This document shows positions 51,296-63,741 of a stretch of DNA of 64,000 bases, one piece after another. The stretch is taken from assembly GCF_910589235.1 (NCBI RefSeq), contig NC_060960.1, positions 5,199,339-5,263,338 of the forward strand, given 5' to 3'. The notes under the pieces were generated by a model. It saw only the letters and a program-made list of their open reading frames with translations, did no database searches and was not told where the DNA came from. Position 1 is the first letter of the stretch, and every line of letters starts with the position of its first letter. Source of the DNA: Vespa crabro. Taxonomy: Eukaryota > Arthropoda > Insecta > Hymenoptera > Vespidae. The translations under genes and the position numbers were made by a program.

Positions 51296-51842
51296 TAGAT
51301 TAAATGATTTTTGATTATCCCACCGGAATGCAACAAAAAAGTTACGTGTTAACTATTAGAATCAATAAAAACTGGCAAATCTAGGTGGTTGTCATTTTTC
51401 TAAATGTTTTTTATATCAATTTTACGTTTTTAGAATATAAATGAAATTTTTCTTAATTTGAACAATATCTCGGAAACTAAAATCCATTGGCATAAATGGC
51501 TAAATATGTATTTCTTTATTTTTTTCATAGAATCATCCGCTGAAACTCATTAAAATGTCTAATGAGTTACCGTGGTTTCTTTGTGTGAACATTGCAAAAT
51601 GCATTTTATTGTATTTGCAATAAATCAGGAAATCTGAGCTTCGGTTTATTCACATAAATGAAGAAGCAATCATCTATTTCACGGAAATAAAACACATACT
51701 ATAATGAAAATAAATAGTGGTAATACAAGCTACTTCTCTTTTACCGCAAAATTGGAAGGGCGCCATTATACGAAACTTTCTTTTCCATAAAAAGTGTCGG
51801 AAGCAGCGTTTATATCAATGTCAAGTCCAGGCGTAATTTTTT

Positions 51843-52053
51843 ATGAACAAGGTTTCATTCTAAAGAAGAAGATTTCAGGTAAGATTCAGAACTTTTCGAA
51901 TTTTTAAGAAAGCTTTATTTTTATGTATAAACTATTCTCGAAAGAATATCATTTTTTGACGTTTTTTTTTTACAAAAAATAAAGCTTTTTTAAGAATTCG
52001 AAAAAGCTATATTCTTGCTTAAATCTTAATCTTTAAACTAAAATTTTGTTCAT
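51843..52053. mobile_element. MITE-like long imperfect inverted repeat
   Basis: Two arms of about 82 nt (51843-51925 and 51973-52053) face each other around a 47-nt centre. The left arm begins atgaacaaggtttcattct and the right ends actaaaattttgttcat. Inner segments cgaatttttaagaaagcttt and aaagcttttttaagaattcg pair closely, and many mismatches are G-T compatible. There is no coding capacity. The class is inferred; no clear target-site duplication was found. Confidence 0.55.
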
Positions 52054-52962
52054 CAATATTGAACAAGAATTACGTCTATACACCTTGTTAGTCTACAACA
52101 TTATAAAACCAGAAGTAATGAACAGTCTTAATAGGAAGACATTAATTATCCAGTAGATTTAATATCTTATGAAAAATAGATATACATAATATTGTAATGT
52201 CCATGTTTTTATTAAAATATTAAAATATTTTTTTAATTATTTGATATACGGGAAACAATTGAAAAAAAAAAATATACAGATTGCGTATATTCCATCTATT
52301 TTATTTATTTTTAATGCAGTATTCTCCAATTTGATCCTTTGGATAAATCTATCTTTGGATGTTTTTTCAAGTTTAATTACTTAACATATTTTTAAATAAC
52401 AATAGAAATACTTATATATAAATATAACATTTATCGCATAGTGATGATATTTTTTGAATTTCTATTCTTTACATAAGTAAAATAATTTGAATTTTCTTTT
52501 TTATCTTAAGCTTTAATCGCATTTGCTTATGTAAAAAGCAGAATATATGCCATAAAACCTTGAAATTTTATAAAAATTATGCAAGTCGTGTTTAAGTTTA
52601 TTAATTTATTAATTTTTAATTTTTTTCAAATATTTAAGGAAAAAGTGAACATGTCTGCGCATCTTTTTTTATTATGAATTTCTTGTATGATCTTAATATG
52701 TTAATAATCTTAGTATGTTATATATACGAAGTTAACCATTAAAATGTCTTTTGATATCACGACATCAGCGTCATCTGCCAACAAATAAGTTATAACTTTT
52801 ATTTTATAAGAATTTATCTTTTATAGTTGCCTTGTAGAAATCAAGGGTAATAGGTGAAAGTTGATTTGCATTAAGCATGCTTTTATACGCATACTTGTTG
52901 CTTACGTGACAAACGCGAAGCAGAAGAGAAAGTTCGTTCTTAATAAACTAGTATTAGCGAAG

Positions 52963-54630
52963 ATGTCCAAGTATAAGTTTGTTTTAAATCTGCTCAGAAA
53001 CGATTATATTATTAAAGATTTATATCATAATAAGTGTAATAATGTGTTCATGATACAGAGGAATGTCTGTTCTTCTAAAGAAAAAAATATTTATCTATAT
53101 GAACCTTGCATGTTTGCTGCAAAACCAGTAGTAAGTCAAAAACCAGATTGGAATAAAGCTGTTTCTGAAGCTGAGAAAATTGTGGGATATCCAACATCTT
53201 TTTTAAGTTTACGATGGTTGCTCAGTGATGAGATTGCCAATGTGGCTTTACACTTAAGAAAATTAGTTGGATCTAATCATCCTTTGTTAAAAACAGCGAA
53301 GTGAGTATTTCAAATTTGTGATATATTGTTTTTAAAAAATATGAATGTCTTTCTTCTTTGTATATAGAAATTTGATATATAATGGCCGTGATAGTATGCA
53401 AGCTTGGGGTTTAATTATATTATTAATATCTAAAGCTGCTGGTCATTTAAATGTCGATAATATGGAAGAAGATAAAGCTGCTGGTGTTTTACACAGGTAC
53501 AATATTTTACTTATCCGTGGAATAATAATAAAACAATATTTTAATATACAAATAATGTCACTTTATAATTGATTATAGTCAACGGGCATTAGCAGAAATT
53601 ACTGAAATGATACATACAAGTCATCTTATACATAAAGCTCTTGTAAATATACCTCCTGGAATATATCCAGAAACATCTGAGTTACATGACATGACATTTG
53701 GTAATAAAATTGCTTTATTAAGTGGTGATTACTTACTCAGTAACAGTTGTACTGAATTGGCAAATCTTAGGAATCAAGAGGTAAGTATAAATATATTCTA
53801 CTTTTATTAATTTTATTAAAACCCATATTCTATTTTAGCTTATTGAATTAATGTCAACTGTTATAAAAGATTTGACTGAAGGAGAATTCATTGGACGACG
53901 AGATAATCAGAATAATCCATTACCATGTGAACCTCCACCAAATCGTAAAGATTATGCTGTAAAAGAATGGACATTAAGAAATGTATTAAGTGCTGGTACT
54001 TTACTTGGAAAATCTTGTAAAGGTACTTTAAAATTAGCTGGCCATAGTGATGATATACAAGAGCAGGGCTATGAATTCGGAAAACATTTAGCATTAGCTT
54101 GGCAAGTAAGTTCTTAAGTTGGAACTATACTGTATAATGTATACTTAGCTGTATAATTAATTAGGATTTATAATACTACTTAATCATGAATAATTAGATT
54201 GATCAATTGTTTTTAGGCATATTTGGATCTAGGGGTTTTTATTAATAAAGAGCCACCTGTATCTTTCAATTTATGTTCTGCACCCATTATGTTTCATATA
54301 GAACATGATCCATCTATTTTAACAGAAATAGATAAGGGTTTAGAATCTATAGATAATGTAGATTATGCAAAGGTGAATATCATTAATTACTAATCCTATA
54401 ATTATGATCTTGTATTATAAAAACACTGTTTATTTTAACAATTTATTAATCTATGAGAGTGCTATTATATATAGGTATACAACATTGTAAGTCAAGGGCC
54501 TGGCATTGAATTAACAAAACAGTTACAGAAAAAACACTCACAGAAAGCAACAGAAGTTCTTAGCGTATTTCAAGAAAGTGATGCTAGAACAGCATTATAT
54601 AATATCATAGCAGCAATGGGAGATTTTTAA
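52963..54630 (+). CDS. PDSS2: Decaprenyl-diphosphate synthase subunit 2
   Basis: PDSS2 is the partner of catalytic PDSS1 and makes the polyprenyl tail of ubiquinone in mitochondria. Six exons: 52963-53300, 53368-53496, 53579-53780, 53839-54105, 54217-54372 and 54475-54630, giving 415 aa (human 399) with all phases consistent. Family blocks are [67 protein letters not shown] and [17 protein letters not shown]. The DDxxD prenyl-binding motifs are replaced (for example LLSGDYLL), as expected of the non-catalytic subunit. The N-terminal 60 residues are basic and Asn-rich, consistent with mitochondrial import. The ATG at 52963 is the only one in the open frame upstream of the conserved region. Confidence 0.95.
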
Positions 54631-56908
54631 ATTAAAGTTCAAAGTTAATGAACTGATGTGTGTAATTTTGTCAAAGATTGCCCAATGTCAGTTCATACAC
54701 CGTCCAATTTTCAGTTTTGAAATTAATATTTAAAGCTGAACAACATACTTACATGTATTTAACTATTTGTATATATAATACATAAATCATGAGTACATTA
54801 TATTTATATATATTTGTGAATAATATATAAAATTTGTATGTATATTTTTAAAAAATTCGAATAATTCTATTTATGTCCCTCGTAAATCTGTATAATGCAA
54901 ATTGCAAATATGTTTCTATTTTTTCTTTGGATGAAAATATTAACTCTTTCCCGTCGAAGTCCGGGATATTCAGAATAATAAGTCACTTTTTTATCGTTAC
55001 ATCGTATGCAAGGATATTTCCGTCATGATTTTTGTGTAATTTTTTAAGAAATGAACTCTATTATGTAGCTTATGTTATTGTACTGCATATAAATTTTTGT
55101 TTATATTGCATGTGCTGTGCATATGTAATATAAACAAAAGATTAGAGAGAGAGAGAGAGAAAATCTCAAATCATAAATCTGTGTAGAATTTCCGTTTCAC
55201 GTAGTTATTGATTGAGCATGTCACTCATTGCGCAAGCAAAAATAATTCCGACTAACAGGATATCAATGTTTATAACTATTACGACGGGAAAAAGTTAAAC
55301 TATAGAAATTTATAATGGTGAATCGTTTTAAGTTGACATATAAAATGTCCAGGAATGCTACACAAGGATTATAAATATGTTGTGTAAATGAATATTTGGG
55401 TATTATATTAAATTCTGTCGAGTTTAAATCGATTTATTCATAAAAATACGAATTTCATTTTGAATCTCGTCATCTACATCACATAACAATTTTTTGCGTA
55501 ATTGTATACAATAGATAGTCGTATCGTGTGCAATCAACTCAATCAACAAGATAATAAAACAGAAAGAAAAACGCTAGCATAGATTCAAAGAGTCTACCAA
55601 ATACGTAATTATGATTACTCTTATAAAATCATGTTTGCAATCATTATTATTTAACTAAAACAATATGCACATTTAAAAACAATCGACGGTACAAAAATAC
55701 AACTCATATTAACAGATCAACATACCCTGTTAACACGATAGAACGAATGCATTTAACTCACAATTTCAAGATAAATCTTTTACGGTTAATAATAGTAGAA
55801 AAATTTTTCGTAACGGAAAATATCAAAAAGCATTCGTATTAATAATAATATAAATGAAAAGACAGTCGATACGTATTTAATCATAACTAACTAGGCATAA
55901 GAATATATTTTTGCTACAACTTCTTACTCATTCGTTCATATTCACATTCTTAATATCTACTTTTGCAGCAATAATAGCAAGTTTTGATTATATCCATAAA
56001 CCCGCAAAAATGAGCGCAATATGTCGTGCGTTTCTCTTGGGTTCGTATGCGGTAACTATTAATAAAAAATACCTTATTCGAAGAACTAATAAGGCAGTAT
56101 GGTAATATGGCTAGATTTGCCTTAAATTAGGCTTCTCTCATTTCCGTTCTTGTTAATATTCCAGACTAAATATAACAGCGTATATTTTATTCACTGCACG
56201 ATATGCGAATTCTTTATATTTTTAGTAGATCTCATGGGAACTACACGTGAAATCTTGATTAGGAACGTACCGCACAAAATAACAAGAGAAAATTTATCGC
56301 ATTAGACCGATCGTAGTGTATCGAAATGAATAATAATAAGGATGATAATTTATCGATATCATCGAAAAATATGCTCCTGTAACAATAGACAGTAATAATG
56401 GCGTTCAACGTATATGAAATTTACTTGAATTTTCATTAATAAAAAAAAACTATTCGTAATACCCCAATCTAGCAAATATCAATATTATTGATAAATAAAT
56501 AAGAAATGAAGATACGAATGCAATATATGAAAAAAAAAAGAAAGAAAGAAAGAAACAACGAGAAGATACACAATTTTCTTTTCCGCTTCTATTTCCTGTT
56601 TTTAAGTTCCGATTTTTTCACTTTCTCATAACTATTATCATCGATTTGTCAACAATACTATCTCTAAAATATATAACAAAATCAATATAAAAATACTGCT
56701 ACTATTAAACTCATTTACGCCGATTTCAGGATGAAATTAAAAAATGAATATAATCCTCAACGTAGTATATTTTTCATTTCAAGAGTTTGATTCGTTAAAG
56801 AATGAAAATAACTAATAAAAGATAATGAAAAAAAAGGAAAACAAAAGGCTGCTATGAATATGATTAACGCGCGCCAACAGAATCAGGATTGTTTACCCTA
56901 ATTAATTT
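54631..56908. other. Convergent non-coding region between PDSS2 and PHF21A
   Basis: AT-rich 3' flanks of two convergent genes. It contains a short (GA)n run at 55145-55160 and a 20-bp-stem hairpin at 55095-55139. No ORF is supported. Confidence 0.5.
55095..55139. repeat. Near-perfect 20-bp hairpin
   Basis: The arms ttttgtttatattgcatgtg and catatgtaatataaacaaaa pair over 20 positions (two G-T wobbles) around a 5-nt loop. It lies about 470 bp past the PDSS2 stop. Confidence 0.8.
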
Positions 56909-58716
56909 CTAACAAGTGGCGGTCTTACTACAATCGGCCTCCAGCATAGCAGACTCAAATTGTTCCAAAACGCGCATATTTTCTAAAGAAACGGAGCTAA
57001 TGCCTAGATCTTCATCGAGTTTTTTCATAGAAGATCGTTTTTCCTCAATGATCGGTGGTTTATTTGGAACGTCACTGTGAGGTGTGCTGGACGACGATCG
57101 GCCACTATGTAAGTCTTGTCTCTCGACGTCAGCCTTATCATCAGGAACTGATACCTCGTCATCAGATTTAATTTGATTCACTTGTGCGGTCTGGGACTGC
57201 GAAGACGATGTCTCGGGCAGGTCTTTCTTCGAAGATGAAATCTTATCATTTACTTCCAATATTGCTTCTATAGATGAAATATTCCCATCAACGTTACCTT
57301 TTGTTATCATTCCTGAACATGGTTCTGCATCCACAAGTCCAACGTATTCAGGAGTCTTAATTCGGGAATTGTCTTCGCCGCTTGGTCCCATTCGTTCAAC
57401 TCGTTCGTTAAAATTTTGTGTAGTTTCTTCATCGAGAAATTCATTATCGGAACTTCGATGAGAATCCTCTTCGTCTTCATCCTGTTGAGATCGATCGACC
57501 TCCTCGATCTCAATGTTCGTGCTCTTGCACGCTAGCTTTGCTCTAGGTGGCGCTGATATATGCGCTTCTTCCAATTTCACGTGTTCGAAGAACTTTGCGA
57601 TGGTCCCGCGCTGGTGTTCGTTTGGGTGTTCGATTGATTCGAAACGATCAGTTTTGCGATACGATTGTTGGTACAAGTCTGTACGGTCTTTGTCGTTTGT
57701 ATTACAGGTGGTTCGTGAGAGGACGAGGGTGGTATCGTCGGCGACGACACAGGAGGAGTCGTAGCCTGAGAAGAGAGAGTGGAGTAAGCCACTTGATCGT
57801 GTTCTATTCTTTGACCGACCACCGAGAATCGTCTCTTTTGTGTTGGCACTGTTTGACATTGGGAACTGTTCTGTTGAGATTGTGCTACCGTCGTAAGCGG
57901 GTAAGAGAAACTCCGTGTCTCTTGTTGTTGTTCGTAGATGATCGATACCGAGCTTGATCCTTGATTGTCTAGTTCTGGGCTTCTTGCCATTGTAGGTTGA
58001 TCGTTCCATCGGACGGTCGCTGGTAGTAACGGAGAATTCTTCGGAATCGACGATACGGTTGAGGGCTGGTACTGCCCGGTTTGTCTTTTTACTACGACCT
58101 CGGCCGACCGATTCGGGGAAATGCTTTTCAAGGTAGACGGATGATTGGGCGAGGGTGACCTCAGAGTGAACGCGTGATTCGTACCGGGACGTGGTTGGCA
58201 ATTGGGAGTCGAAGAACGTTGAAAGACTCTGCCCTTCTGATTGAGTTCCGATGGCAAGCTGAGCGGACCTTCCAATTGGTTCTGAGATCTTTTTAACGAT
58301 GAGGTATGATTGATGCTTTTCTGGTTGAACGCTACTGATTGGTAATTGGTAGGCATATGGCAACTGGGACTCCGACTGCATGTAGCTGATGTTTGACTGT
58401 GGCAAATGGTTGAGGACGATCGAAGAATAGGATCGGCCACTACTGTTACCGTTGCCATTATTGTTCTCTGATTGCTCGACGTCAGTTCTTGTTGCGATTG
58501 CACTAATTGTCGAGTACTCGTGGTTGGGGGGGGTGACGTTACTCGGGGAGATTGGGATGAGGAAGGTTGAGGATGGAAGCTGTCCGATTCCGAGCGCGGA
58601 GGCGAGCACGTGCCTTTTCGTAGTTGCATCAGTTTTATAAAGTCCACAAGACGCTTTATGGATTTCTGTGTCCTCTCCTGCTTTCCTAATAGCTCCTGAC
58701 GCGTACGATGTTGTAG
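56909..58716 (-). other. Second open frame overlapping and extending the last PHF21A exon
   Basis: From the exon acceptor at 58716, a second frame stays open to a stop at 56909 (about 600 codons). It overlaps the main frame for 1140 bp and then continues alone for 222 codons. The part beyond the main stop at 57577 looks coding: it is acidic and Ser-rich, with EEVDRSQQDEDEEDSHRSSD, KTPEYVGLVDAEPC and VSLENMRVLEQFESAMLEAD. Reaching it from the main frame needs a -1 (or +2) shift, or an intron whose length leaves remainder 2 on division by 3. No convincing canonical intron was found. A missing base in the assembly, an unrecognised intron and frameshifting all remain possible. Confidence 0.5.
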
Positions 58717-61019
58717 CTGAAGGATAAAGAAAGAAGAAATTACCATTAAAAGATTGCAAATCGATAAAATTCTTTTTGTTTGCTTATAAAATATAATAGA
58801 AAAATAAGAAAACCTACTTTTTTTATAAAAAAAACTTTTATACAAATGACACGCATGCTTTTGGTGCATAGCTCGATTAATGATCAAAACAAGATTAATA
58901 CTCACTTCGTGACGAAAACATAATAATTGTCTGAACAATAATTGTCGAGTGTTTACATGTCTACAAACTCACTATTAATTCACGAAATTTGAACGGTAAT
59001 ATCATTTACATAAATTTCCATAATAATGCAATGCTCTCTATTTGATGCTTACACGCATATTAACGATTTACATAAAGTTCTTTCTTTATTTATTCAAATG
59101 AACACGTATCTAAGTAAGCGAACAACTGACATTCTCTATGAAAGCTTATGGATTTGATAAAATCATGAAAATAATCTAGCGAAGATGACAAAATAAACAA
59201 CTACGAGATGGTAACGTTGACTCAGTAAACGTTGAATCAATCAACAAGACTAAACTATCTGATCGATTAATAAAGACTAATTAAGACCTATCTTGTTTAA
59301 AATTGAATAGATAAAAATGTCGATGGATATATAAAATTCACGTATATCAACATGCTATAACATAAAGATGTGAGTGTCCAACTGTACGAAATAAATTGTA
59401 CTAAAATGCGAACGAAAGGGGAACTAAGAAAAACAAATATGAATACGTAGCGGGCTTTTCGTTGTTAACGAGGAAATAAAAATAATAAAAGAGCCAACAA
59501 CGAGATAAACATCCGAATAGTTCGAATGAACTTAAGGGCATTCCAAACGAAAGTATAAGTCGATTAAATTGTTCTTTTTTTTTGTTCTACGCAGGCCACT
59601 AAACGAACCTCAATTGACTGGCCAAGTAGTTGCGAGCGTTTTTCCAACTCGTAAACCTGCAATCTTAGATCCGAGTTTCGCTCGCGCAGCTCATATCTTT
59701 CTCTCTCTTTCTCCTCTGCAAGATATTTCGCGTTCAATATACTTGTTTTGGGTGCCCTATTGACGACGATCGACCAAAAAGTTCTTCTTAATTGCAAATT
59801 CTGCTTGCCGTATTCAAGGAGCCGATCCTCAACTCACGCTGACGCTTCTTGCGACAGGCTGCCATCTCGCGCTTATTCATTCTCTGCGTGCACTTATGTT
59901 CATTAGAGTCTGCGGCAACGCTGCGATACCTCGTCGAACGTTAAATCTAAAAGTGGTGGAGCCATGTTACACAAATTCTCGCACCGCTTTCGAGCGACGT
60001 ATAATGCATCTCGCGCTAAGAACAACAAATGCTTATATGTCACTCTCTAACTTTCGAACTCCTGTATTTTTTTTTTTTGTTTCTTATTATTCTTTTTTTT
60101 TCCAAAGATTTGTGCTTTACTTCTTTCGAGTTTCATTTGATCTATCTGAAGAATAAGATACACGGCGCTTATAAGTTCGCGTATAACTACTAGTTCGAAA
60201 ATCATTGCATCGTAAAATTATGGAAATAGTCGAAAGCTATTGATGCTTCCATTTAGTTTGTTTGCTTCCGTTTAGTTTAGCTCTTTTTTGAGGAGAAGGG
60301 GAGACGATAATGTCGCGAAGCGAGAAAAGCGTATCGCGAACGTTCGCAGAAGCTAGTCTGCAGAAAACAAGAACTTTTTTGTCAATCACACGCACGACAT
60401 TAGAGAGGTAGAAATCATCAACAATGGCATCGAGGACGATTTACCGAGTTCTTCTTCCTTATTGCAGGATTCTCTTCCATTCACTTCTTCCTCTTCGTCA
60501 TCCTCTTCAGCTTCCTGAACCTCTGCGTCCTCCTCCTCCTCCTCTTCCTCGTCATCTTCGACGAACGCACATTTAGGACAAATTCTTGGGGGTGCCGGCG
60601 AGACGGAATGACAGGATACATGGTAGTTGGCCGAACAATTCTCACATACCGTTAGAGTACCTACATGTAATCGCCCTTAATTAAGTAACTAAATTTACAA
60701 ACAATGTATATATTAACGTAACTAAGACAAATTAATTCAAACATAGATTAAGAGATATTTAAAATTTCATAAGTGCGGTGGACATGATAAAACATATAGG
60801 GTGATATATTTAAAAGAGAACACCATTAATCTTAAGAGAAATTCCTTTTTTTCCTATCATTTTTCGTATCATAACTTTTTACTGAAAAAATATTCTTATA
60901 GATGTATAAGCAAGGAAAACGTTTGGATGTCTCTACTTACATACCTCACCCTGTATCGATTATTTGTTTCAGAACGTGCAATGTCTCGAAGGCAACGAAA
61001 AAAAGTTAATAGTTCTAGT

Positions 61020-61055
<36 letters not shown>

Positions 61056-63741
61056 ACGATTTTCTTTCTCTCTCATTTATGATATGTATGTACAACTTTT
61101 GTTATATGACATGTGACACTGACCTGGATTTCTACACCTTATACAAACAATCGAATCATTTTCGATCCTCTCTATCGTTAAACTCGAAGGTAGTCCTGGT
61201 ATATGCACAGTTCTACTACCAGTTGATTGTATCGTTTTCGTACCAACGATCGGTAATGGTATGGAATTTGAACCATTTTCAACCTTGCCCTTTCCAGTAT
61301 AGACTTTGTTTTCCGATGCATTCCTAAGAATGTTAGGTCTCGTCATCGACTTTTGCAGAGGAATGAGAGATTTTCCTATCGTCGTTCTCGATGGTGGTGA
61401 TGTGGATTTTGGTAAGGCTGTCTTACTAACTGGAGGTGGTGATGGTCCATTCATGCGAGCTGTCGTTTGTCGTGTCTGTGGTGCACTTCCACCGGATTGC
61501 AAATACGTGCATCTCTTCCTTTTCTATAAACGATATAAAAATACAATAACTATTTTTCATATTAATTTCATTATATGAATTGGATGAATTTTACATGTGA
61601 TAGATTTTGTGACGCAAAACATTTCTAAGCTCATCTTGAGTTTGAATTAATATTTCTAAGATCATCTTAGATCAAACCAATTTCAGATACACTTTTCTTA
61701 AACATGGGGCCCCCGTCTTCTTGCGACGGACTAACGAAATCTATTAAGTGTGACGTACAGTTTTAAAAAGAAAATTTATTTTCTATTAAAAAATAATGTA
61801 CCATCGGTGCTTCGAAACAGGAGTACACAAATTGAGGATTAGCCGTGCTACGCCGTTTTCTTTCTACCCTCTTGTTCTGTAATTCGGAATATCTCGCATT
61901 GGTGATCAGGCTCAAATTGGATAGGAACGTTATCTTTTCGTTGACTTCGTTCTTGCAATCTTTCTTATCAAGCTCCTCCTGCGTCTCGTTTGAATTTTCA
62001 TCCATGGAGACCTCTATGACATCGTCCTCGCCGGATATCGTCTCCACCGAGCTCGATCGATCTCTACGAAAATACCAAGTATATGCATGTATTCATAAAT
62101 TCTGAAAAAGGTCAGAAATGAAAGCATCATCAATTCTTACTCACTTGGAAGGCGAATTTTCTTGCGAGGGCGATGGTACGTCGCTGTTGCGAACTGTGTC
62201 CTCGTAATCATCCTTCGATATCTTAACATCAAGATTGTTGGTGTTTCCCACCACTTTATTACTTCTCTTATCATTATTATTTGTGATATGACGATTATTA
62301 TTATCCAAACCAAGTAACGACGCTAACGAAACTTTCGGCCCATTTGCATTTTGCGCTTTAAATGCTTCAACCTCTTTGCGCAGTCGCTGTAGGACTTGCT
62401 TCTACAAACGGAAAAAAAAAGAATACAGATTGTTATAAAATGAAAATAATTCTTTATCAAAGTGATCATACGACCGATGAAATCTTCGGACGTGATTAGA
62501 AAAAAGGCTCTTTTCTTGAAATTAATCTAGATGATAGTTCGAATCAATTAAATTTCGTAGATGCGCGGAAGACCGAAGAAAAATAGATCATAACAAAATG
62601 AGAAACGTGACGATTAATTTCTAGAAAAGTCTTTCTATTTCTCGAACGTATTCTTCCGTTGATGGAAGAGAAACGAAAATAGTGAGTTGAAAAAAAAAGA
62701 AAAAAAAAATACAAACGCTTTAGTCGGATGAAAAAAGGGAAAATGAACAAAAATTAAAAGGAATAGGAAAAAAAGAAAAAGAAAAGGAGAAGAGAGGAAA
62801 AATGGAAAAGGGTAAAAAGATATTGCGCGAGATATTTTATCGATTGGGAGGCTCTTTCTCTTTTCTCATCCTCCGACTTGGTCTCTCCCGTATTCTCGCT
62901 CGTTCTCCCCTACTTATAGTTACTTGCTCTCTACCGTCGTCGCTTCAGCTCCCGCCTCCCCCCCCTCCCCCATCACCATTCCCATCCCCGTTACTAGTAC
63001 TCGTTTCATCCGTGGTTCATCGTCGTGGAAAGAAAGAGAGGAACGTTAAAAAAGATGTCATGAGATTAAAGACAAAGGTGCTCAGTAAAAGACTCAAGTT
63101 ACATATCTTTTGAAAAATAAAATTATCAAAGTTTGCTTTTTGGTAGGCATATATTACTTTCGAACTTGTACTATAAGAACAACGAATTGAATAGTATAAT
63201 TGATATGTAATATTTCGATGATTAAAAAAGTAAACAATATCTTTCGAATGATCTTTTGAGAGTAGTAATATTAAACAAGGTTAACTTTTCTAATGTGTAA
63301 ATGGAGTCAAGGACGAGCAGTACTTTGTATATCTTTTTCTTTTGTTTTATTTTCCGAGCTGTGTTTAATTGCATGATTTTCTTGTTCCAAATAATAAGCG
63401 ATAACAACCAACAACATTCGACGGTCATCCGAAGTTTTTTTTTCTTTCGCACGTCTTTCAAGAAAAGAAATTTGTTGAAATCAATTCAACTTACCTGACA
63501 TCTATCCAAAGAGACGATGTGCAAATGGATGTCCTGTATCCGTCCGAGAATGATAGTGTTCTGCAAAAAGAATATCCTATATTTGCGTCACTATAATTTG
63601 TTATGACAGATATAACGACGCATTCATTCCTTTTAATCGTAATGAACGAACGTTCGTCAAATTTTTAAAATCAAAATGAAAATATTTAGAAAGAAAAAAG
63701 TTACTTACGTGTGGATCATCTTTCAATTTGCCCACGCATAT
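57577..63741 (-). CDS. PHF21A: PHF21A/BHC80-like PHD-finger protein of the LSD1-CoREST complex (5' end off window)
   Basis: PHF21A (BHC80) reads unmethylated H3K4 and works with the demethylase LSD1. Visible minus-strand exons: 63709-63741, 63495-63560, 62145-62401, 61802-62063, 61124-61523, 60445-60660, 59838-59909, 59609-59715 and 57577-58716, all phases consistent (850 codons so far). The N-terminal coiled coil includes ICVGKLKDDPH and VLQRLRKEVEAF. The PHF21-specific block is FLSNLSLITNARYSELQNKR then VERKRRSTANPQ. The PHD finger has CIRC, CENC, HVSC and CPKC, supplying all eight zinc ligands. An acidic Glu/Asp tract follows, then a basic stretch MNKREMAACRKKRQQ and a leucine-rich coiled coil ending TQKSIKRLVDFIKL, as in human PHF21A. 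The remaining Ser/Pro/Thr/Gln-rich tail is longer than in vertebrates. The start codon lies beyond 64000. Confidence 0.92.
61023..61053. repeat. Poly(A) run in a PHF21A intron
   Basis: About 30 consecutive A residues, in the intron between the two exons that together encode the PHD finger (60661-61123). It may be a retro-element tail, but no associated element is recognised. Confidence 0.9.

Larger units (their letters stand above)
50816..52962. other. Spacer between SNU13 and PDSS2
   Basis: Contains the SNU13 3' UTR, repeat copy C (51107) and the inverted-repeat element at 51843-52053. No gene is recognised. Confidence 0.5.

Noticed and set aside
57513..57957. Plus-strand ORFs opposite the PHF21A last exon
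   Set aside because: Shadows of the coding minus strand, Arg-rich without known motifs.
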